DNA of 64,000 bases from Saccharina japonica (GCA_008828725.1 MEHQ01003935.1:124001-188000); one strand, 5' to 3'; numbered from the stretch's first letter, positions 11,133 to 21,877 are shown. The notes: generated by a model not told the origin, from the letters alone. Numbers and translations are program-made.

Positions 11133-11321
11133 CTCGGTCGGCACAAGGGCGGGCGGGAGCTCTTGGCCGCGGTGGGATTTTGCGACGAGCTACGGGCAGA
11201 AGCTGGACAACGCGACAGCGTCCGTAGCCTGTCGCCGTCAAAAAGGACCAAGGGAGCGGCCGGAGCAGCAGGGGCGAATGCAGTTGCCGCAGGCGCTTCT
11301 GTTGCAACGAGCAAGGGCAAG
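11133..11321 (+). CDS. Exon 4: PUB domain 1, C-terminal helices, and Ala/Gly linker
   Basis: 189 bp, phase 0 on both sides (AACAG / AAG-GTGAGT). GGRELLAAVGF is the conserved PUB helix-turn (family pattern Gly-x-x-Glu-Leu-Leu, Gly-Phe). It continues with a charged segment and an Ala/Gly-rich linker. It follows exon 3 without any gap in the domain. Confidence 0.82.
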
Positions 11322-11345
11322 GTGAGTCTCGAAAGGGAAATCGGG

Positions 11346-11415
11346 AGGGGGGGGGGGGGGGACCAAAATCGTGCACGGCCGTAGACGGTGGACCTAGACC
11401 CTCGCATCCCTACAA
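11346..11415 (-). repeat. Poly(C)-ended repeat, family A, minus orientation
   Basis: A run of 13 G, then GTGCACGGCCGTAGAC and CTCGCATCCCTACAATACCG, the reverse complement of the family-A 3' end. It begins 25 nt after the donor of exon 4. Confidence 0.65.
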
Positions 11416-11673
11416 TACCGGGCGGAGGGGAGGGGTCAGAGGGTCAGGGGGTTAACATATAATAAGTTTTACTGCGTCTTCTTAATGCTACTGTATTAAT
11501 AGTTGACAACACGTTTGCCTCATGGCTGGTTCGGGGAAGGGTTTCTGATCCATTTCTGACAGGGGCCAGCTAACGACCCTCCGTTGCCAGGACCTGGAAG
11601 TACAACCACACCCAGAAAACTTGAATTCTGTGACTTTCATCGTGAGTTCTGGAGAAATTTTATATCCCTCTTC

Positions 11674-12360
11674 TGCCTGGTTGGTGAAAACCCAACGCGC
11701 TCCGTCCCGGCATTGTAGGGATGCGAGGGTCTATGGTCATATGACTACGGCCGTGCACAACATGAGTACACCCCCCCCCCCAGCAGGACTGCAGCTCACC
11801 CTCCATCGACTCGCTCCAACACCTCACGGGCTTCGCGCTTGGTGCAAGCAATGTCTGCCTGGTCGGTGAAAACCCAACGTGCTCCGTCCCGGCATTGTAG
11901 GGATGCGGAGGTCTATGGTCATAGACTACGGCCGTGCACGATATGAGTACACCCCCCCCCCCGCCATTCCAGGACATCGACTCTGTTTATTTGGCCCGAG
12001 GGGGGGGGGGTCGCCTGTAAAAATCGTGCTTCCGCTCTACTTCTGTTATCCAAAGACGGTGCTTGCTGCCGTGCCGGCATTATAGGGGGCAGGGGGGCTG
12101 TGACGTTAGCTGGCGATGCACTTGCACCCTGCCCCCCCCCCCGCTCCTCACAAGCGGTTCGATTAGTAGGATGCAGCTCGACCCTTCATGCGACTCCCCA
12201 AACACCTCGACGGCGCTTCGCGCTTGGTGCTAGCAATGTCCTGCCTGGTCGGTGAAAACCCGCACATGCTCCGTCACCGGTATTTTAGGGATGCGAGGGT
12301 CTATGGTCAAAACGACTATGGCCATGCTGAATACGAGTACCCCCCCCCCCCCCCCCCCCT
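11674..12360 (+). repeat. Cluster of three family-A poly(C)-ended repeats
   Basis: Three head-to-tail copies with CGGTGAAAACCCAACGTGCT (or close variants), CGTCCCGGCATTGTAGGGAT, TATGGTCATACGACTACGGC-like cores and GAGTACACCCCCC ends, at about 11674-11780, 11785-11962 and 12170-12360. The longer copies also carry the 5' part CTTCGCGCTTGGTGCAAGCA. Confidence 0.75.
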
Positions 12361-12723
12361 GCGCCGCGGAACCATGACGCTCTCGTATGAATCGCTCATG
12401 TCGCTCACCAGTGGTTCAAACTCGCCTTTAATTCGCTTCCCTCGTCTGCTTAGTCACGCCGGGGACTTGTTGTTGTCCAGCAGCGTCCGCACAAAGCGGT
12501 CAAGGCGGTGGCTTGTTTTATTAGGGCGCGGAGATCGCTTGCCCCCCCCCCTCCCGCCCCCCCTCCGCCCCACCCACGCTATTAAATTACAGTTTTTGTT
12601 CAATCCTCCGGCGGATGGGTAAAAATAAAGCTTGAGCCTTCCACACTATGACACTGTTTAGTTTTCGAGTGCTTGTCTGCTTCAAAACGCTCTCCCCCAT
12701 CGCTGTTGCTCATGTCAACGAAG

Positions 12724-12861
12724 GGTGTTATTGCCAGTGGCGGCGGCGGCGGGGAGCGCAAGGGGTGGCTTGTGTTGGAGGGCACGCTAGGGCCCACCGG
12801 GAAGCTGGTCGCAGCCGTGGGCGAAGCGCAGCTTAAGGTCTTACGGTCTGCCCGAGAAGAG
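12724..12861 (+). CDS. Exon 5: end of PUB domain 1
   Basis: The acceptor at 12723 (CGAAG) keeps phase 0 with exon 4; the nearby CCAG at 12737 would break the frame. It encodes a Gly-rich start and GWLVLEGTLGPTGKLVAAVG followed by a helix KVLRSAREE, matching the final strand and helix that close PUB domains. Donor GAG/GTAAGC. Acceptor choice rests on phase. Confidence 0.7.
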
Positions 12862-14459
12862 GTAAGCGTACCACATGTATATTTGGCGCCCGAACGGCAA
12901 CCACCGTGGGTTTCCAAGACGCAGGGCGGGCAGAACCTTTGCGTGCCTTGACGTGCTAAACCGATCTATACAAGTAGAGACTATTGTGTCCTAGTGCTTG
13001 TGGTGAAGGCTTCCAATTTAGGGTACCGTCGCTGTCTGGAGTTGCGGCGACTTGTCAAATAAATGCCGCCCACCATGAAGGGGACGAACTGTTCTTCTCG
13101 TGAGTTTCGAGATGATTGCCCGTTGTGCTGGGGACTCTGCCCTTTTTTTATCGCTGAACTTACAATGAGTGCGTGCCCAGGCATGCATGAATTACGTAAA
13201 AATGGCTGCTTCATTTCCACCGGGTGGGTTTGCTTCTGATCCTGTGGAGTATCGGCATTGTACCCGCTGTGCGTTGAGGCGCAGGGTAACATTTCCCCCA
13301 TACTCCAACCGAAATACGATCAGTGTGTCCGGCAGTGCAGGGGTATACTTTTTTCGCTGGAACACATTTTCGGTGAAGAATTGCAGAGATGAGGTTTTTG
13401 GGCGGCTCTGGTCGAGACAGGGTTTTCTCTTGTGTCTCGGGGCCCCCATGTCTCTGATTTCGGGAGGGGGGTTAGCTGAGGTGCATAAAACAAATGTGTC
13501 AGCAGATACGTGAAGCAAGGCGAAGCGTGTGCTGTCAAGGGTGTAGGGCCGAGTGTTCTACACTAAAATCTAGTAGTTTGGTGTCAGTCAAGGCATGTCG
13601 AGGCAAGCTTGCTGTCTTCTCAAGGGGTGGGAGTGCTGTCTCCTGGCATCTTCGTGCATAAAGGAGTCGTTGGAAACCTTATGTTGGCGCAGCCGGTTTT
13701 TGCTGTTGACGCCCCTCTTACGGCTGTTGCTTACCTTCGCCGAAACGCACCCTGGGTTCCAAAAGGCCTTCCAGGCCCATGATCTTTGTATCTGTCCTGC
13801 GTATCACTTGAATCACCTGTGTCACGTATTTCGCTACAAACCGTCCATATTTCACCGAAACGTTTCTCTACACTACCTTATCACCCGGGGTGATAATATA
13901 ACACCCCCCCCCTGAGATAAATTATCGGGTCGAGTATTTTCGTCCGAAACATGTCTTAGGGGGCACACGCAACGAAAAATGGTGGGCTTCGAAAATATTT
14001 AATGTACGAAGTTGAGATGTTTTCATAGCGGCATCGCTCGGCGTGCGCGCTCTCCCCGGTGTCGAGAGAAAATTAGTTTCGAAATTCGTGCGAGGGGGCG
14101 TGTAATCTTATCACCCGTGTGATAAAGGTAATCCAAGGGTTTTCAGGGGATGGTGTAAGAAACATACCACCCGCCACGCCCCAGGGGTAAACGAAAACAA
14201 GAGAAAAACGAGGTCACACTCACCTCCATGTTGGAATGGAAAACAAACTACGTACTTAGCGAGTTGGGAGTTTTTGTCAGAACTTATAAAAACAAAACTT
14301 TTTTTTTTTTTTTTCCAGTTTTTAAACTTGGTTTTAAAATACCCCCCTGTCTGGGGCTAGAAACAAAAAGTGGGGGTGTCGACGTTTTTTTTAAAATGTT
14401 TTTTTCGTGTGTCACACCCTTGCACGCCGTCGCATTTTTCTTCCTCTGGCCGAAAAAAG
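12862..14459 (+). other. Intron 5
   Basis: Contains a 140-bp repeat (13515-13650) shared with 34845-34985, and palindromic TTATCACCCGGGGTGATAA (13878-13900) with relatives at 14108 and 15995. No gene. Confidence 0.55.
13515..13650 (+). repeat. 140-bp repeat pair, copy 1
   Basis: GCTGTCAAGGGTGTAGGGC, CTAGTAGTTTGGTGTCAGTC and GTGCTGTCTCCTGGCATCTT-type sequence recurs in the same orientation at 34845-34985 with about one change in ten. Confidence 0.65.
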
Positions 14460-14837
14460 GTGGATGCGGAACTGCTAGCGCTGGAGGGCGCCCCCAGCGT
14501 GTCCGCCGCCTTACGCGCCCTCCGCGAGTCAACGGCGTCCGACACCCCGGCCCCGTCGGCGGCTGTGCGCGCGGCGGCTGAGCTCCTGCTTGCGTACGTT
14601 GTCAACGCGCTACGAGACCCGCGGAACCCCCGCGTGCACCGAGTGCGGTCCGGCAATCCGTCGTTTCAGCGGGGGCTTGGGAGGCTCGGGGGGTGCGAGG
14701 GTGCCATGGCCGCGGTGGGGTTCGAGCCCCGCGACAGGGGGACGGTTTTCGTGCTTCGAGAGGTCGGGGTGCAGGTGGCGCGAGGAGGAGAACGCGGCGG
14801 AACCGATAATGGAGGGGCTGAAAAGGGACGGGGTGAG
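14460..14837 (+). CDS. Exon 6: PUB domain 2 in one exon
   Basis: Phase 0 to 0, between CGAAAAAAG and GAG/GTGAGC. After an acidic lead helix it encodes AAELLLAYVVNALRDPRNPR, then VHRVRSGNPSFQRGLGRLGG and AMAAVGFEPRD, TVFVLRE. This is the whole PUB core in a single exon: leader helix, Asn-Pro turn, Arg-x-x-x-Asn-Pro-x-Phe, Gly-x-x-x-Met-x-x-x-Gly-Phe and a final beta strand. A charged Gly/Glu tail follows. This is the clearest PUB copy in the window. Confidence 0.87.
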
Positions 14838-16646
14838 GTGAGCGAACACGAGGCGTGCTTGCGGGACGAGGTACAGGCAGTGTGGCACCATTTGGGCTGA
14901 GGCACTATTTGTCTCGACCGACGGCGGTCCTCGACGGGAAGCATTTTGCCCAATTAGATATGCTTTTCGTATCGCTGGAATGCCATTTGTGTGTGTTTGT
15001 TTCATAACTACTTTTCGATAAATAGCTAGTGTAAGCCATGTCGTTGTCCATCGTGTTGCACTTTAAAAAACAATGTCTAGTCAAGACCTGGGTTTGGTTG
15101 GGACTATTGAGCGCATAACCTATTTGGTGTACCGTAGTGGTCTCTGTATAGCGCCGGCCGAGTAGTGCCGGCTGCCCTATATACAGTGCCGGTGAAATTG
15201 CTTGGCACATATGGGAATACCCAGTGTGGCAGAGTGCGGAGTAGTGCCGTTTGCCGCTGCAGTGCCGGTATTGTTGGCTGGCGCATACCGGCACTTTTTA
15301 GGGACCAGTACAGGGAACGGCACTATATAGGGACCGGCACTATACTGCACCCTTATCGTAGCTTGCACCAGGTGCGATGCCCGCATAGGTATGCTGAGGT
15401 GGACAGGGAGGCCGCTCATGAGCAATGCCACCTTGTAGGGGTGGCGGCTTATTTCTGAGCTCCTCACATGGTGGACTTCAATCCCTCACACCATAACCTT
15501 GACTTCGAAGAAGGTTGTTTCTTTCAACCGGACACACATTTGTAGGAGCTACATGTACCAGTGATCCTGAAACAAACTTACGAGCAAAATCCTGGTTGTA
15601 ACCGGTAGTAGTGATCTCACTTGAGAAGCTCGGCCGGTCCCAGTGACAATCCCAGTGACAGAATATTGCCTCAGAAGGCAAACACTAACTGAAACAACCC
15701 CTTTATGGTATACCGTGGGATGCGTCTCATTGTTGTCGATGCCTACTCGTACCGTGTAACATACCTGGTATGTAGAAGATAGCACATCACTTCGGGACGA
15801 TTTGTTTCCAAGTTGAGTTTCTCGACGACAGAGGGTAAATGAAAAAACAAAGTCTGAGCGAGGCGTGTATTGGCAAGGTCTCGACGAGGTATTTCCGAAG
15901 CCACCGTTTTTCGTTTGCGTGTGCCCCCCCTATATAAGGCATGTTTTCGGACACGAGAAAACGGCACGGAAATTCACTTCAGGGGGTGTGTTGTCTTATC
16001 ACCCGGTGTGATACACGGTAATCACTTTCTTTCTCACGACGCTGTCGTAATCTACTTTTACTGCGATGTACAGTACATTTCCGGTGGTTTGATCTCCCTC
16101 CCGTTTACCTCTAATAATAATACTTCCTCGGAACCTATCCTGACAAAGGCTTGCACTGAAAACGGCGTCCAGGCGTGGGTTCCATGTACTGGCTTCACAC
16201 CGCCAACTCCCGGCATACCTACCGGTATGACGTTTTTCAAGGTGAAAACATGACGATGGGAGTACATACTCCATCACCTTCCCACACCCCGCTAACAAAG
16301 GCGCACGACATGGTTACTTCGTGGTGTATGCAGGTCGGAACATAAGCGTGCCATGATAGGGGGTAGCACATGTTTGCCTTCTGAGGAAATATTTCTGATC
16401 GACGGGGCTTTGCCAACTGGGGATCAACCCCAATATCGTTTGATTTCACAATATTTTTCGATGTCGACATCGTATATAGGACATGGAGTTTCTCACTTGG
16501 CTTAAGCGTACACTGTTCCTAAATCCATTGTCTGGCCTCAAGTAAGGAGCCTCATAACTACTAGTGAGCTAGCTGTCACCTTCCCACACCCCGCTAAACA
16601 AATGAAAATGCACGACGGGGGGAAATCGTGTGGTTGGTGTATGCAG
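14838..16646 (+). other. Intron 6
   Basis: 1.8 kb with GTGCCGG-type repeats (15155-15350) and a TTATCACCCGGTGTGATA palindrome near 15995. No gene seen. Confidence 0.55.
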
Positions 16647-17218
16647 GTCGGCACAGCAGGCTTCCGATTCCCAGCGCTAGACCCAGCCACGGAGGCGTTT
16701 TTATGGCGCAGGAAGGCAGACCTAGAAGCCGCGATCGAGGCCATGCCCGCCCCAGCGGCCACCTCAGCCGCCGCCGCCGCCTCGGCGGCACCCCAAAATG
16801 CCCCAGGGCGCGCTTCCGCCGACCTCGAGGACGCCAAACTTTTGGCAGGTGCTGGCGCTACAAAAGCGGCGAACGTAGGAATCCGCGTCGGTACGGCGGG
16901 AGAGCCACCATCCTCCTCATCAAAATCGGCCATCCAAGCAAAGACCAGCAAGGGTACCACTGGTAGCAGGAAAGGGCGTGCCGGAAAGCACGCTCTAGGG
17001 AAGGGGGCAGGAGGTAAAGGGGGCCTGGGAGCAGCGGCGGCAACCGCGCTTTTGGCGTCCAGCAGGGGCTCTTCGGCGATTTCTGGGGCACGGGGTTTGC
17101 AACTGGCCATGATTAAGGGGGCATTTGCTCGACTGGATCTAGACGGGGATGGCTATATCACGCCCGGGGATCTTGGATTGGCCTTTCGGAACATGGGTCG
17201 GGACGCGAGCGATCGCAG
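16647..17218 (+). CDS. Exon 7: PUB-like tail, Ala-rich linker, first EF-hand of a pair
   Basis: ATGCAG ends at 16646 (phase 0); GCAG/GTGGGT follows 17218 with two spare bases. The start FLWRRKADLEAAIEAM resembles the closing helix of a PUB domain. An Ala/Lys/Gly-rich linker of about 100 residues follows. The end has MIKGAFARLDLDGDGYITPG then DLGLAFRNMGRD: a canonical EF loop DLDGDGYITPGD (Asp 1, 3, 5; Gly 6; Ile 8; Asp 12) with proper flanking helices. Calcium binding is likely at this loop. Confidence 0.85.
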
Positions 17219-17763
17219 GTGGGTGTTTTTTTTGCGGTGGTTTTGCGTGCGGCCGCAGCACCGCGCCTTCGCACACGAAGTACCTCGTCGAGATGTAAAT
17301 TGGTGGTGATGGTGGTGGTGGTGGTGGTGGTGGTGGTGGTGGTGGTGGTGGTGGTGGTGGTGTGGTGGTGGTGGTGGTGGTGGTGGTGGTGGTGGTGGTT
17401 GGTGTGTTGGTGGTGTTGGTGTGGTGTTGGTGGTGGTGCTGGGTAATGGTGGTGGGCTGTGTGGTGTGGGATGGTGGGATGGTGTGCTGGGTGGTGGTGG
17501 TGTGAGGTGGTGGTGGTGGTGGTGGTGTGGTGTATGGTGGTGGTGATTGGGTGGTGGGTGGTGGTGCGGTGGTGGTGTGCTGGTGGTGGTGGTGGTGGTG
17601 GTGGTGGTGGTGGTGGTGGTCGTAGTCGTAGTGCGTAGTGGTGGTGGTGGTGATAGTGGCAGTAATGTTTAGTCCTGAGACCAATTCGATCAAGCACGCA
17701 CACCGCTTGCTATACGCATTTCCATGTCACCAACATATGTCCCCGTCGTCCGCCTGGTGCCAG
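17219..17763 (+). other. Intron 7, mostly TGG microsatellite
   Basis: Between 17303 and 17655 the sequence is almost only TGG/GTGG. Long His/Pro/Thr or Val/Trp ORFs there are repeat artefacts. The left edge of the large duplication lies in this array (its partner starts in a shorter TGG array at 24039). Confidence 0.75.
17303..17655. repeat. TGG microsatellite
   Basis: About 350 bp of (TGG)n with interruptions such as GTGTTGGTGG. A short version (24037-24080) sits at the same place in the second copy of the duplication. Confidence 0.9.
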
Positions 17764-17917
17764 CGTGTACGCCTGGATTCGCCGACGCGACATTTGCCAG
17801 GACGGGCGCGTGTCCCTCGATGAGTTCGTAGCATCCTTCCAAGCTCTCATCCCCCCCGACACGCGTGGATGGGCTGCAGCTTCCTCATCTTTCGCCGCCG
17901 CTGGAGGAGACAGCACG
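17764..17917 (+). CDS. Exon 8: second EF-hand of the pair
   Basis: A single C at the acceptor completes AGC with exon 7. It encodes VYAWIRRRDICQDGRVSLDE then FVASFQAL; the loop DICQDGRVSLDE has Asp at 1 and 5, Gly 6 and Glu 12, an acceptable EF-hand. With exon 7 it makes a paired EF module interrupted by an intron inside the pair. Donor ACG/GTACGA, phase 0. An identical copy is at 24224-24377. Confidence 0.82.
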
Positions 17918-18770
17918 GTACGAGTCTTCCACGCATCGAACAGATCATATATCAGATCAGATCCCCATTTCACGACCTAGATATTTCGCGGGCAGCTAGG
18001 TCCGATATATAAGATGTTCACGACCTATATTATGTATGCCGACTGGGGTTTGTATGCCGCGGCTCTTGTGGGCATGTTTTTGTCCGGGTGAGGTCTGTAT
18101 TGGTACGGTGCTGTTGTACATCATCTCGTGGCGGCAAATATAGGATCTAGATGATCTAGATGATCTAGATCGTGATCTGTGCGTCCGGTGTGTAGGGTCT
18201 TCCCCCGTATGTATGCTTCCGTCGGAATGGCTAAATCACCTCCCTCTTCTGCATAAAAGTAGCGACCTGAATTATCCCTTTTATATGTATTAATTGTTTT
18301 CCACATCTTCCCCCTTAAAACATACCTGGTACGCGATACTACAAGCGGGGTTGGTTAACTAGTTGCCTGATACCAGGTATTGAATGTCGGAATCCAGGGA
18401 AACTATACGTTGGGTTAGTTGGATGGGATCGCTTTCCACGGATAACAGCGCAACACAACTTTGTTGGTTCATAACCCTGTTGAGACTTAAGGGAAGCACT
18501 CCACCTCTTCTTCAGCTGAACACTTAGCATCCACAACTCTACTCACTCCCTCTCGAGTTGTAAATATATGGAAACAAATACATAGCGAGCGTCCGAATGT
18601 TAGAGGTGTATCTATTCGGAGTAGGGACGCTACTCCGTAATGTCAAGGGTCAAATTGCTAAGCCAATCAACAGATGAGTACGCTCCCCCCCCTGTGGCCA
18701 TACGACTACGGCCATGCATGAATATCGAGTACACCCCCCCCCTGCGTTCGCTTGCCGATTTTCGACGGAG
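17918..18770 (+). other. Intron 8
   Basis: 853 bp; near its 3' end are a family-B fragment (18620-18676) and a family-A poly(C) end (18680-18742), finishing 28 nt before the acceptor. No gene. Confidence 0.55.
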
Positions 18771-19048
18771 AAGGCCGGCGGTACCAGACGAGCACTACTA
18801 TTGTCGTCGTCCCGGGGAGAGCCCACCACCGGGAGCGCTAGCGATGATAGCCCTATCCCTGTCGATGACGGTGCGAGCGCCGTAGCAGCGGCTTTCGGAC
18901 GCATCCGGTTGTCCGGGTCTCCGGCCGAGTGTCGAGCGGCAGCGGAATACGTGCTGGACTACTGCCGAAGGGTGAGGGACTCGCCGTCGGCGCAGCTGCA
19001 CTGGAGGGTCCCGCTCAACTCCAAGCGATTCTCGTCTGCAGTTGGAAG
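18771..19048 (+). CDS. Exon 9: PUB domain 3, first half
   Basis: Acceptor at 18770 (GGAG) or 18773 (GAAG); both keep phase 0. It encodes a Ser/Asp-rich lead, then CRAAAEYVLDYCRRVRDS and LHWRVPLNSKRFSSAVG, which align with the PUB leader helix and the Arg-x-x-x-Asn-x-x-Phe segment. Donor AAG/GTAATT leaves AG, completed by G at 20059 as Arg. Identical copy at 25231-25508. Confidence 0.82.
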
Positions 19049-19117
19049 GTAATTTTACTAGTGTACAGGGGGGAATTTGTTAGTATTCTTTGTTGCAGGA
19101 GACTCATGAAGATTACA

Positions 19118-19330
19118 GAGGAGGGGGGGGGGGGGGTGTACTCATGTCGTGCACGGCCGTAGTCGTATGACTATACGTAGACCCTCGCATCCCTACAATG
19201 CCGGGACGGAGCACGTTGGGTTTTCACCAACCAGGTAGACATTGCTTGCACCAAGCGCGAAGCGCCGTGAGGTATTGGGCGAGTCGCATGGAGGGTGAGC
19301 TACACCCTGCTAAGAACCGCCCGTGAGGCG
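19118..19330 (-). repeat. Family-A repeat, minus orientation, 70 nt after a donor
   Basis: GGGGGGTGTACTCATGTCGTG, CCCTCGCATCCCTACAATGC and GTTGGGTTTTCACCAACCAG then TTGCACCAAGCGCGAAGCGC. This is the fullest copy, about 210 bp. The facing plus copy at 19826-19967 makes a large inverted repeat within the same intron. Confidence 0.8.
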
Positions 19331-19825
19331 GGGGGGGGTGTCAGGCCTATTATACCTCTCTCAAACCAGTATTTTTCTTAAACCGAAATGGGTGGTACAT
19401 TATATACCAATAGTATGCCCGTGCCAAGCCATTTGGCATATCTTAAATAGACCTTTCTCTTAAATAGATCTCTTTATACCGTAGCCCCCCCTGTGCACGG
19501 TTATCTAGGGGGTTAAATAAGCAATTAATTATGTCTTAGGAGACAAACAATGTGGAATAATAGTAGCATATTCATACATCGTATTTTTGTACGAGATGAT
19601 ACATGACACCCACGAACGTTGTTATTTCTATGGTGTCTGCTGTGGCAGTACTTAGGTAGAAGTTGTTGGACCACGGAGCTCGTATAGCAAGCGGGAAACA
19701 GCAAAAAATGCACCAGACACAGCCCAAGGGATGGCAACAATGTACAGGTAGTATAATATGTATATTGTCCCTTCCTTTAACCGCCCACAAAAATACTATT
19801 GTCTCTCTTTTTTAAAATAATCGGC

Positions 19826-20040
19826 CACTGCACCTCACGGCGCTTCGCGCTTGGTGCAAGCAATGCCTGCCTGGTTGGTGAAAACCCAACGTGCTTCGTC
19901 CCGGCATTGTAGGGATGCAAGGGTCTATTGTCACACGCCTACGGCCGTGCACGACATGAGTACACCGTCTCCAAAGGGATGCGTGGTCAATGGTCAAATG
20001 ACCAAGACAATCAACAAATGAGTACACCCCACGCCCTCCC
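19826..20040 (+). repeat. Fused family-A and family-B repeats before an acceptor
   Basis: CACCTCACGGCGCTTCGCGC, AACCCAACGTGCTTCGTCCC and GAGTACACC (family A) run directly into GTCTCCAAAGGGATGCGTGG (family B), ending in C-rich sequence that serves as the polypyrimidine tract of the acceptor at 20058. Confidence 0.75.
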
Positions 20041-20058
20041 TCCTCCCCCCGCGCGCAG

Positions 20059-20212
20059 GCTACGAGGGGGCGTGGAGTTGATGCAAGCGGCCGGCCTTAG
20101 GCTAGAGGAGAACGGTGCCGTGCTTGCCCTGAGGGAGGATGGGCAAACGCCGGGAGCGAAGTGGGACCAGGTTCCTGAGAGCGTTTTGCAACGTCTGGAT
20201 ACCGCGGCAAAT
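20059..20212 (+). CDS. Exon 10: PUB domain 3, second half
   Basis: The first base completes Arg from exon 9. LRGGVELMQAAGLRLEENGA followed by VLALRED carries the PUB Gly-x-x-Glu-Leu-Met helix and final strand; then a helix PESVLQRLDTAAN. Donor AAT/GTAAGT is near consensus; phase 0. Identical copy at 26518-26671. Confidence 0.83.
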
Positions 20213-20476
20213 GTAAGTCAGCCAGCCAGCACGTTTTGTATCGCAGGCATTGTGTGTATATATATTATAGTGCGGTGGTGGCGGCGGCGGCGGCGGCGGC
20301 TGCTGCTTTATTTTGCGAGCGGCATGATTTCTTCTTCGCAATTATGGGGTGGCTGTATTTTTTTTGTTTTGGTCGTGGTTTTCGGGGGCAGCGGTTCGTT
20401 TCTCTGTCAGCCGTGTGCCTCTGAGCAGTGTTGTCTTTCTCGACGTCATAATAAAAGCCCGACACCCCACTAGTAC

Positions 20477-20587
20477 GGGGGACCATAGTAAACACCAGTA
20501 AACAGGACCAAATATTGTGAGTAAAAATGGGAAAACATATACCTGGTAGGTTTTTGTATCTACCGTAAGTCCTATTTACTATGGCCC
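20477..20587. mobile_element. MITE-like element with GGACCATAGTAAA ends
   Basis: Left end GGGGGACCATAGTAAACACC with ACAGGACCAAATATTGTGAG inside, right end AGTCCTATTTACTATGGCCC. The ends are inverted repeats of about 20 bp. About 110 bp long and non-coding. Confidence 0.7.
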
Positions 20588-20643
20588 GCCGGTAATACCT
20601 TTTTTCGAGACCCAGACAAAGGGGGGTACACCTCATTATTACG

Positions 20644-20746
20644 GTGGACCATCGTAAATAGGACCAAATATTGTGAGTAAAAATGGGGAAAAGTACAGAT
20701 TTTTGTGTCTATCGTACTGCTGTAGGTCCTATTTGCTATGGTCCCC
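20644..20746. mobile_element. MITE-like element, second tandem copy
   Basis: GTGGACCATCGTAAATAGGACC-type left end, the same AAATATTGTGAGTAAAAATGG core, and right end AGGTCCTATTTGCTATGGTC. It lies 56 bp after the first copy; the shared flank TTTCGAGACCCAGAC(A/G)AAGG on the right of both suggests segmental tandem copying. Confidence 0.7.
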
Positions 20747-20890
20747 GGTGATACCGTTTCCGAGACCCAGACGAAGGGGGTGAGGCGTAAACCAAACCCG
20801 CGTAAGGGGGTCCACGGGATTCTGTCCCGAACGACAAGGACCGCTTGGGATCAAACATTACTACTATGAAAACTGTTATTATACCTACAG

Positions 20891-20970
20891 GATGGGCCGT
20901 TTTTTGTTCCGAGATATAACCGCCAAGGTCAACGATGTGTTTGTTGGCTCTTTTCGCCTGCTGAAGGAAG
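20891..20970 (+). CDS. Doubtful small exon (PUB-like peptide)
   Basis: After a good acceptor CCTACAG, one frame gives MGRFLFRDITAKVNDVFVGS then FRLLKE, faintly like the aromatic-Arg-Ile/Asn-x-x-Phe part of PUB. That frame does not match phase 0 of exon 10, and the phase-0 reading (DGPFFVPRYNRQGQ) shows no clear domain. No convincing donor follows. It is kept in both duplicate copies (27350-27429) only because the copies are identical. Confidence 0.2.
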
Positions 20971-21420
20971 TTTAACCACCTTACGCGGCGTTGCTCGACA
21001 TCGTTTATTGGTCCTGCACCAGCTGTTGTCTGTGTAGTTGGGCGAGACCACCTCTCCTTATCAGAGTCTGTAGTTGTCTTTGTCTACAAAAACAAGAGAA
21101 ACACACATCCTTACATGCCATAAACAACCGTCCTGTGATCGTCCGGGGATGTCCGGGCTACATCCCCGGGTTTGATAGGTGGATATGGATCTTAGGGTAT
21201 AAAGGATGTCGCAACTTGCTTCTGTAGGTCATCGCCCATAGCGGCCATTCTTTTCTTCTTCTTGTCTTTATTCCGAACTTTCGTCCCCGCTACCCCTTCA
21301 TTCCGTTCCTCTCCCCATGCCTCCATAACACAGGTCTTACGAGTATACACACCAGACGATCCATTAAATCGGAACCTTCGTCCTCGCGAACCTCTTCATT
21401 CTGTTCCGCTCTCACCCCCC

Positions 21421-21545
21421 CCCTTGGTACTAGCAATGTCTTCCTGGTCGGTGAACGCCCGACGTGCTCCGTCCAGGCATTGTAGGGATGCGAGGGTCTA
21501 TAGTCATACGACTGTGACCATGTATGACATGAGCCCCCGCCCCGG
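21421..21545 (+). repeat. Family-A repeat before exon 12
   Basis: CTTGGTACTAGCAATGTCTTC, CCAGGCATTGTAGGGATGCG and GTCTATAGTCATACGACTG. In copy 1 of the duplication the following 130 bp are scrambled; in copy 2 the element ends normally in poly(C) (27880-28070). Confidence 0.65.
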
Positions 21546-21700
21546 CGTTGTAGGGGTGCTAGGGTCTACCGGGATACGACTATGCTGGCTCGATGCGTCG
21601 ATAGGAACTCGCAAGGTACTACTTCGCCTGTAAGCCGCCGTCCTCATCGCAAGCCTTCCTCGCTTAGCCTGTCCCTCCGCGCCCGTCTCATCGAAAACAG

Positions 21701-21877
21701 GAGCTATCTGCGCAAATGCGTGGCATTGATCATCCGGAAGTGGCCGACCTTGCCGCCGTCTCGGCAGCGGTGGCAAGACTGAAGGACGCAGCTGGCAACG
21801 TTAGCCCTCACCTCCGATGCGTAGAAGCCGCCGCGAAATACCTGGGAAACACATTGGAGAATCCGACGATGGGGAAG
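21701..21877 (+). CDS. Exon 12 (copy 1): PUB domain 4, first part
   Basis: GAAAACAG acceptor, 59 codons, phase 0 to 0, donor AAG/GTGGGT. It encodes a helical lead and CVEAAAKYLGNTLENPTMGK, the PUB leader helix with Asn-x-x-Glu-Asn-Pro. In frame it continues perfectly into 29581 (YRVINTSNAGF). The identical exon at 28114-28290 is nearer to that partner. Confidence 0.8.

Larger units (their letters stand above)
11322..12723 (+). other. Intron 4 with four poly(C)/poly(G) family-A repeats
   Basis: A minus-orientation copy (poly(G) first) starts 25 nt after the donor; plus-orientation copies ending in poly(C) are at 11674-11780, 11785-11962 and 12170-12360. The inverted arrangement could fold the intron. 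Confidence 0.6.
20213..21700 (+). other. Intron 10 with two MITE-like elements and a possible small exon
   Basis: Holds a GGC run (20278-20302), MITE-like copies at 20477-20587 and 20644-20746, a possible exon near 20891-20970, and a family-A repeat at 21421-21545. Confidence 0.55.

Noticed and set aside
17303..17703. Long open frames (poly-His/Pro/Thr, poly-Val/Trp) over the TGG array
   Set aside because: Trinucleotide repeats keep all frames open; there is no unique protein sequence or splice context.
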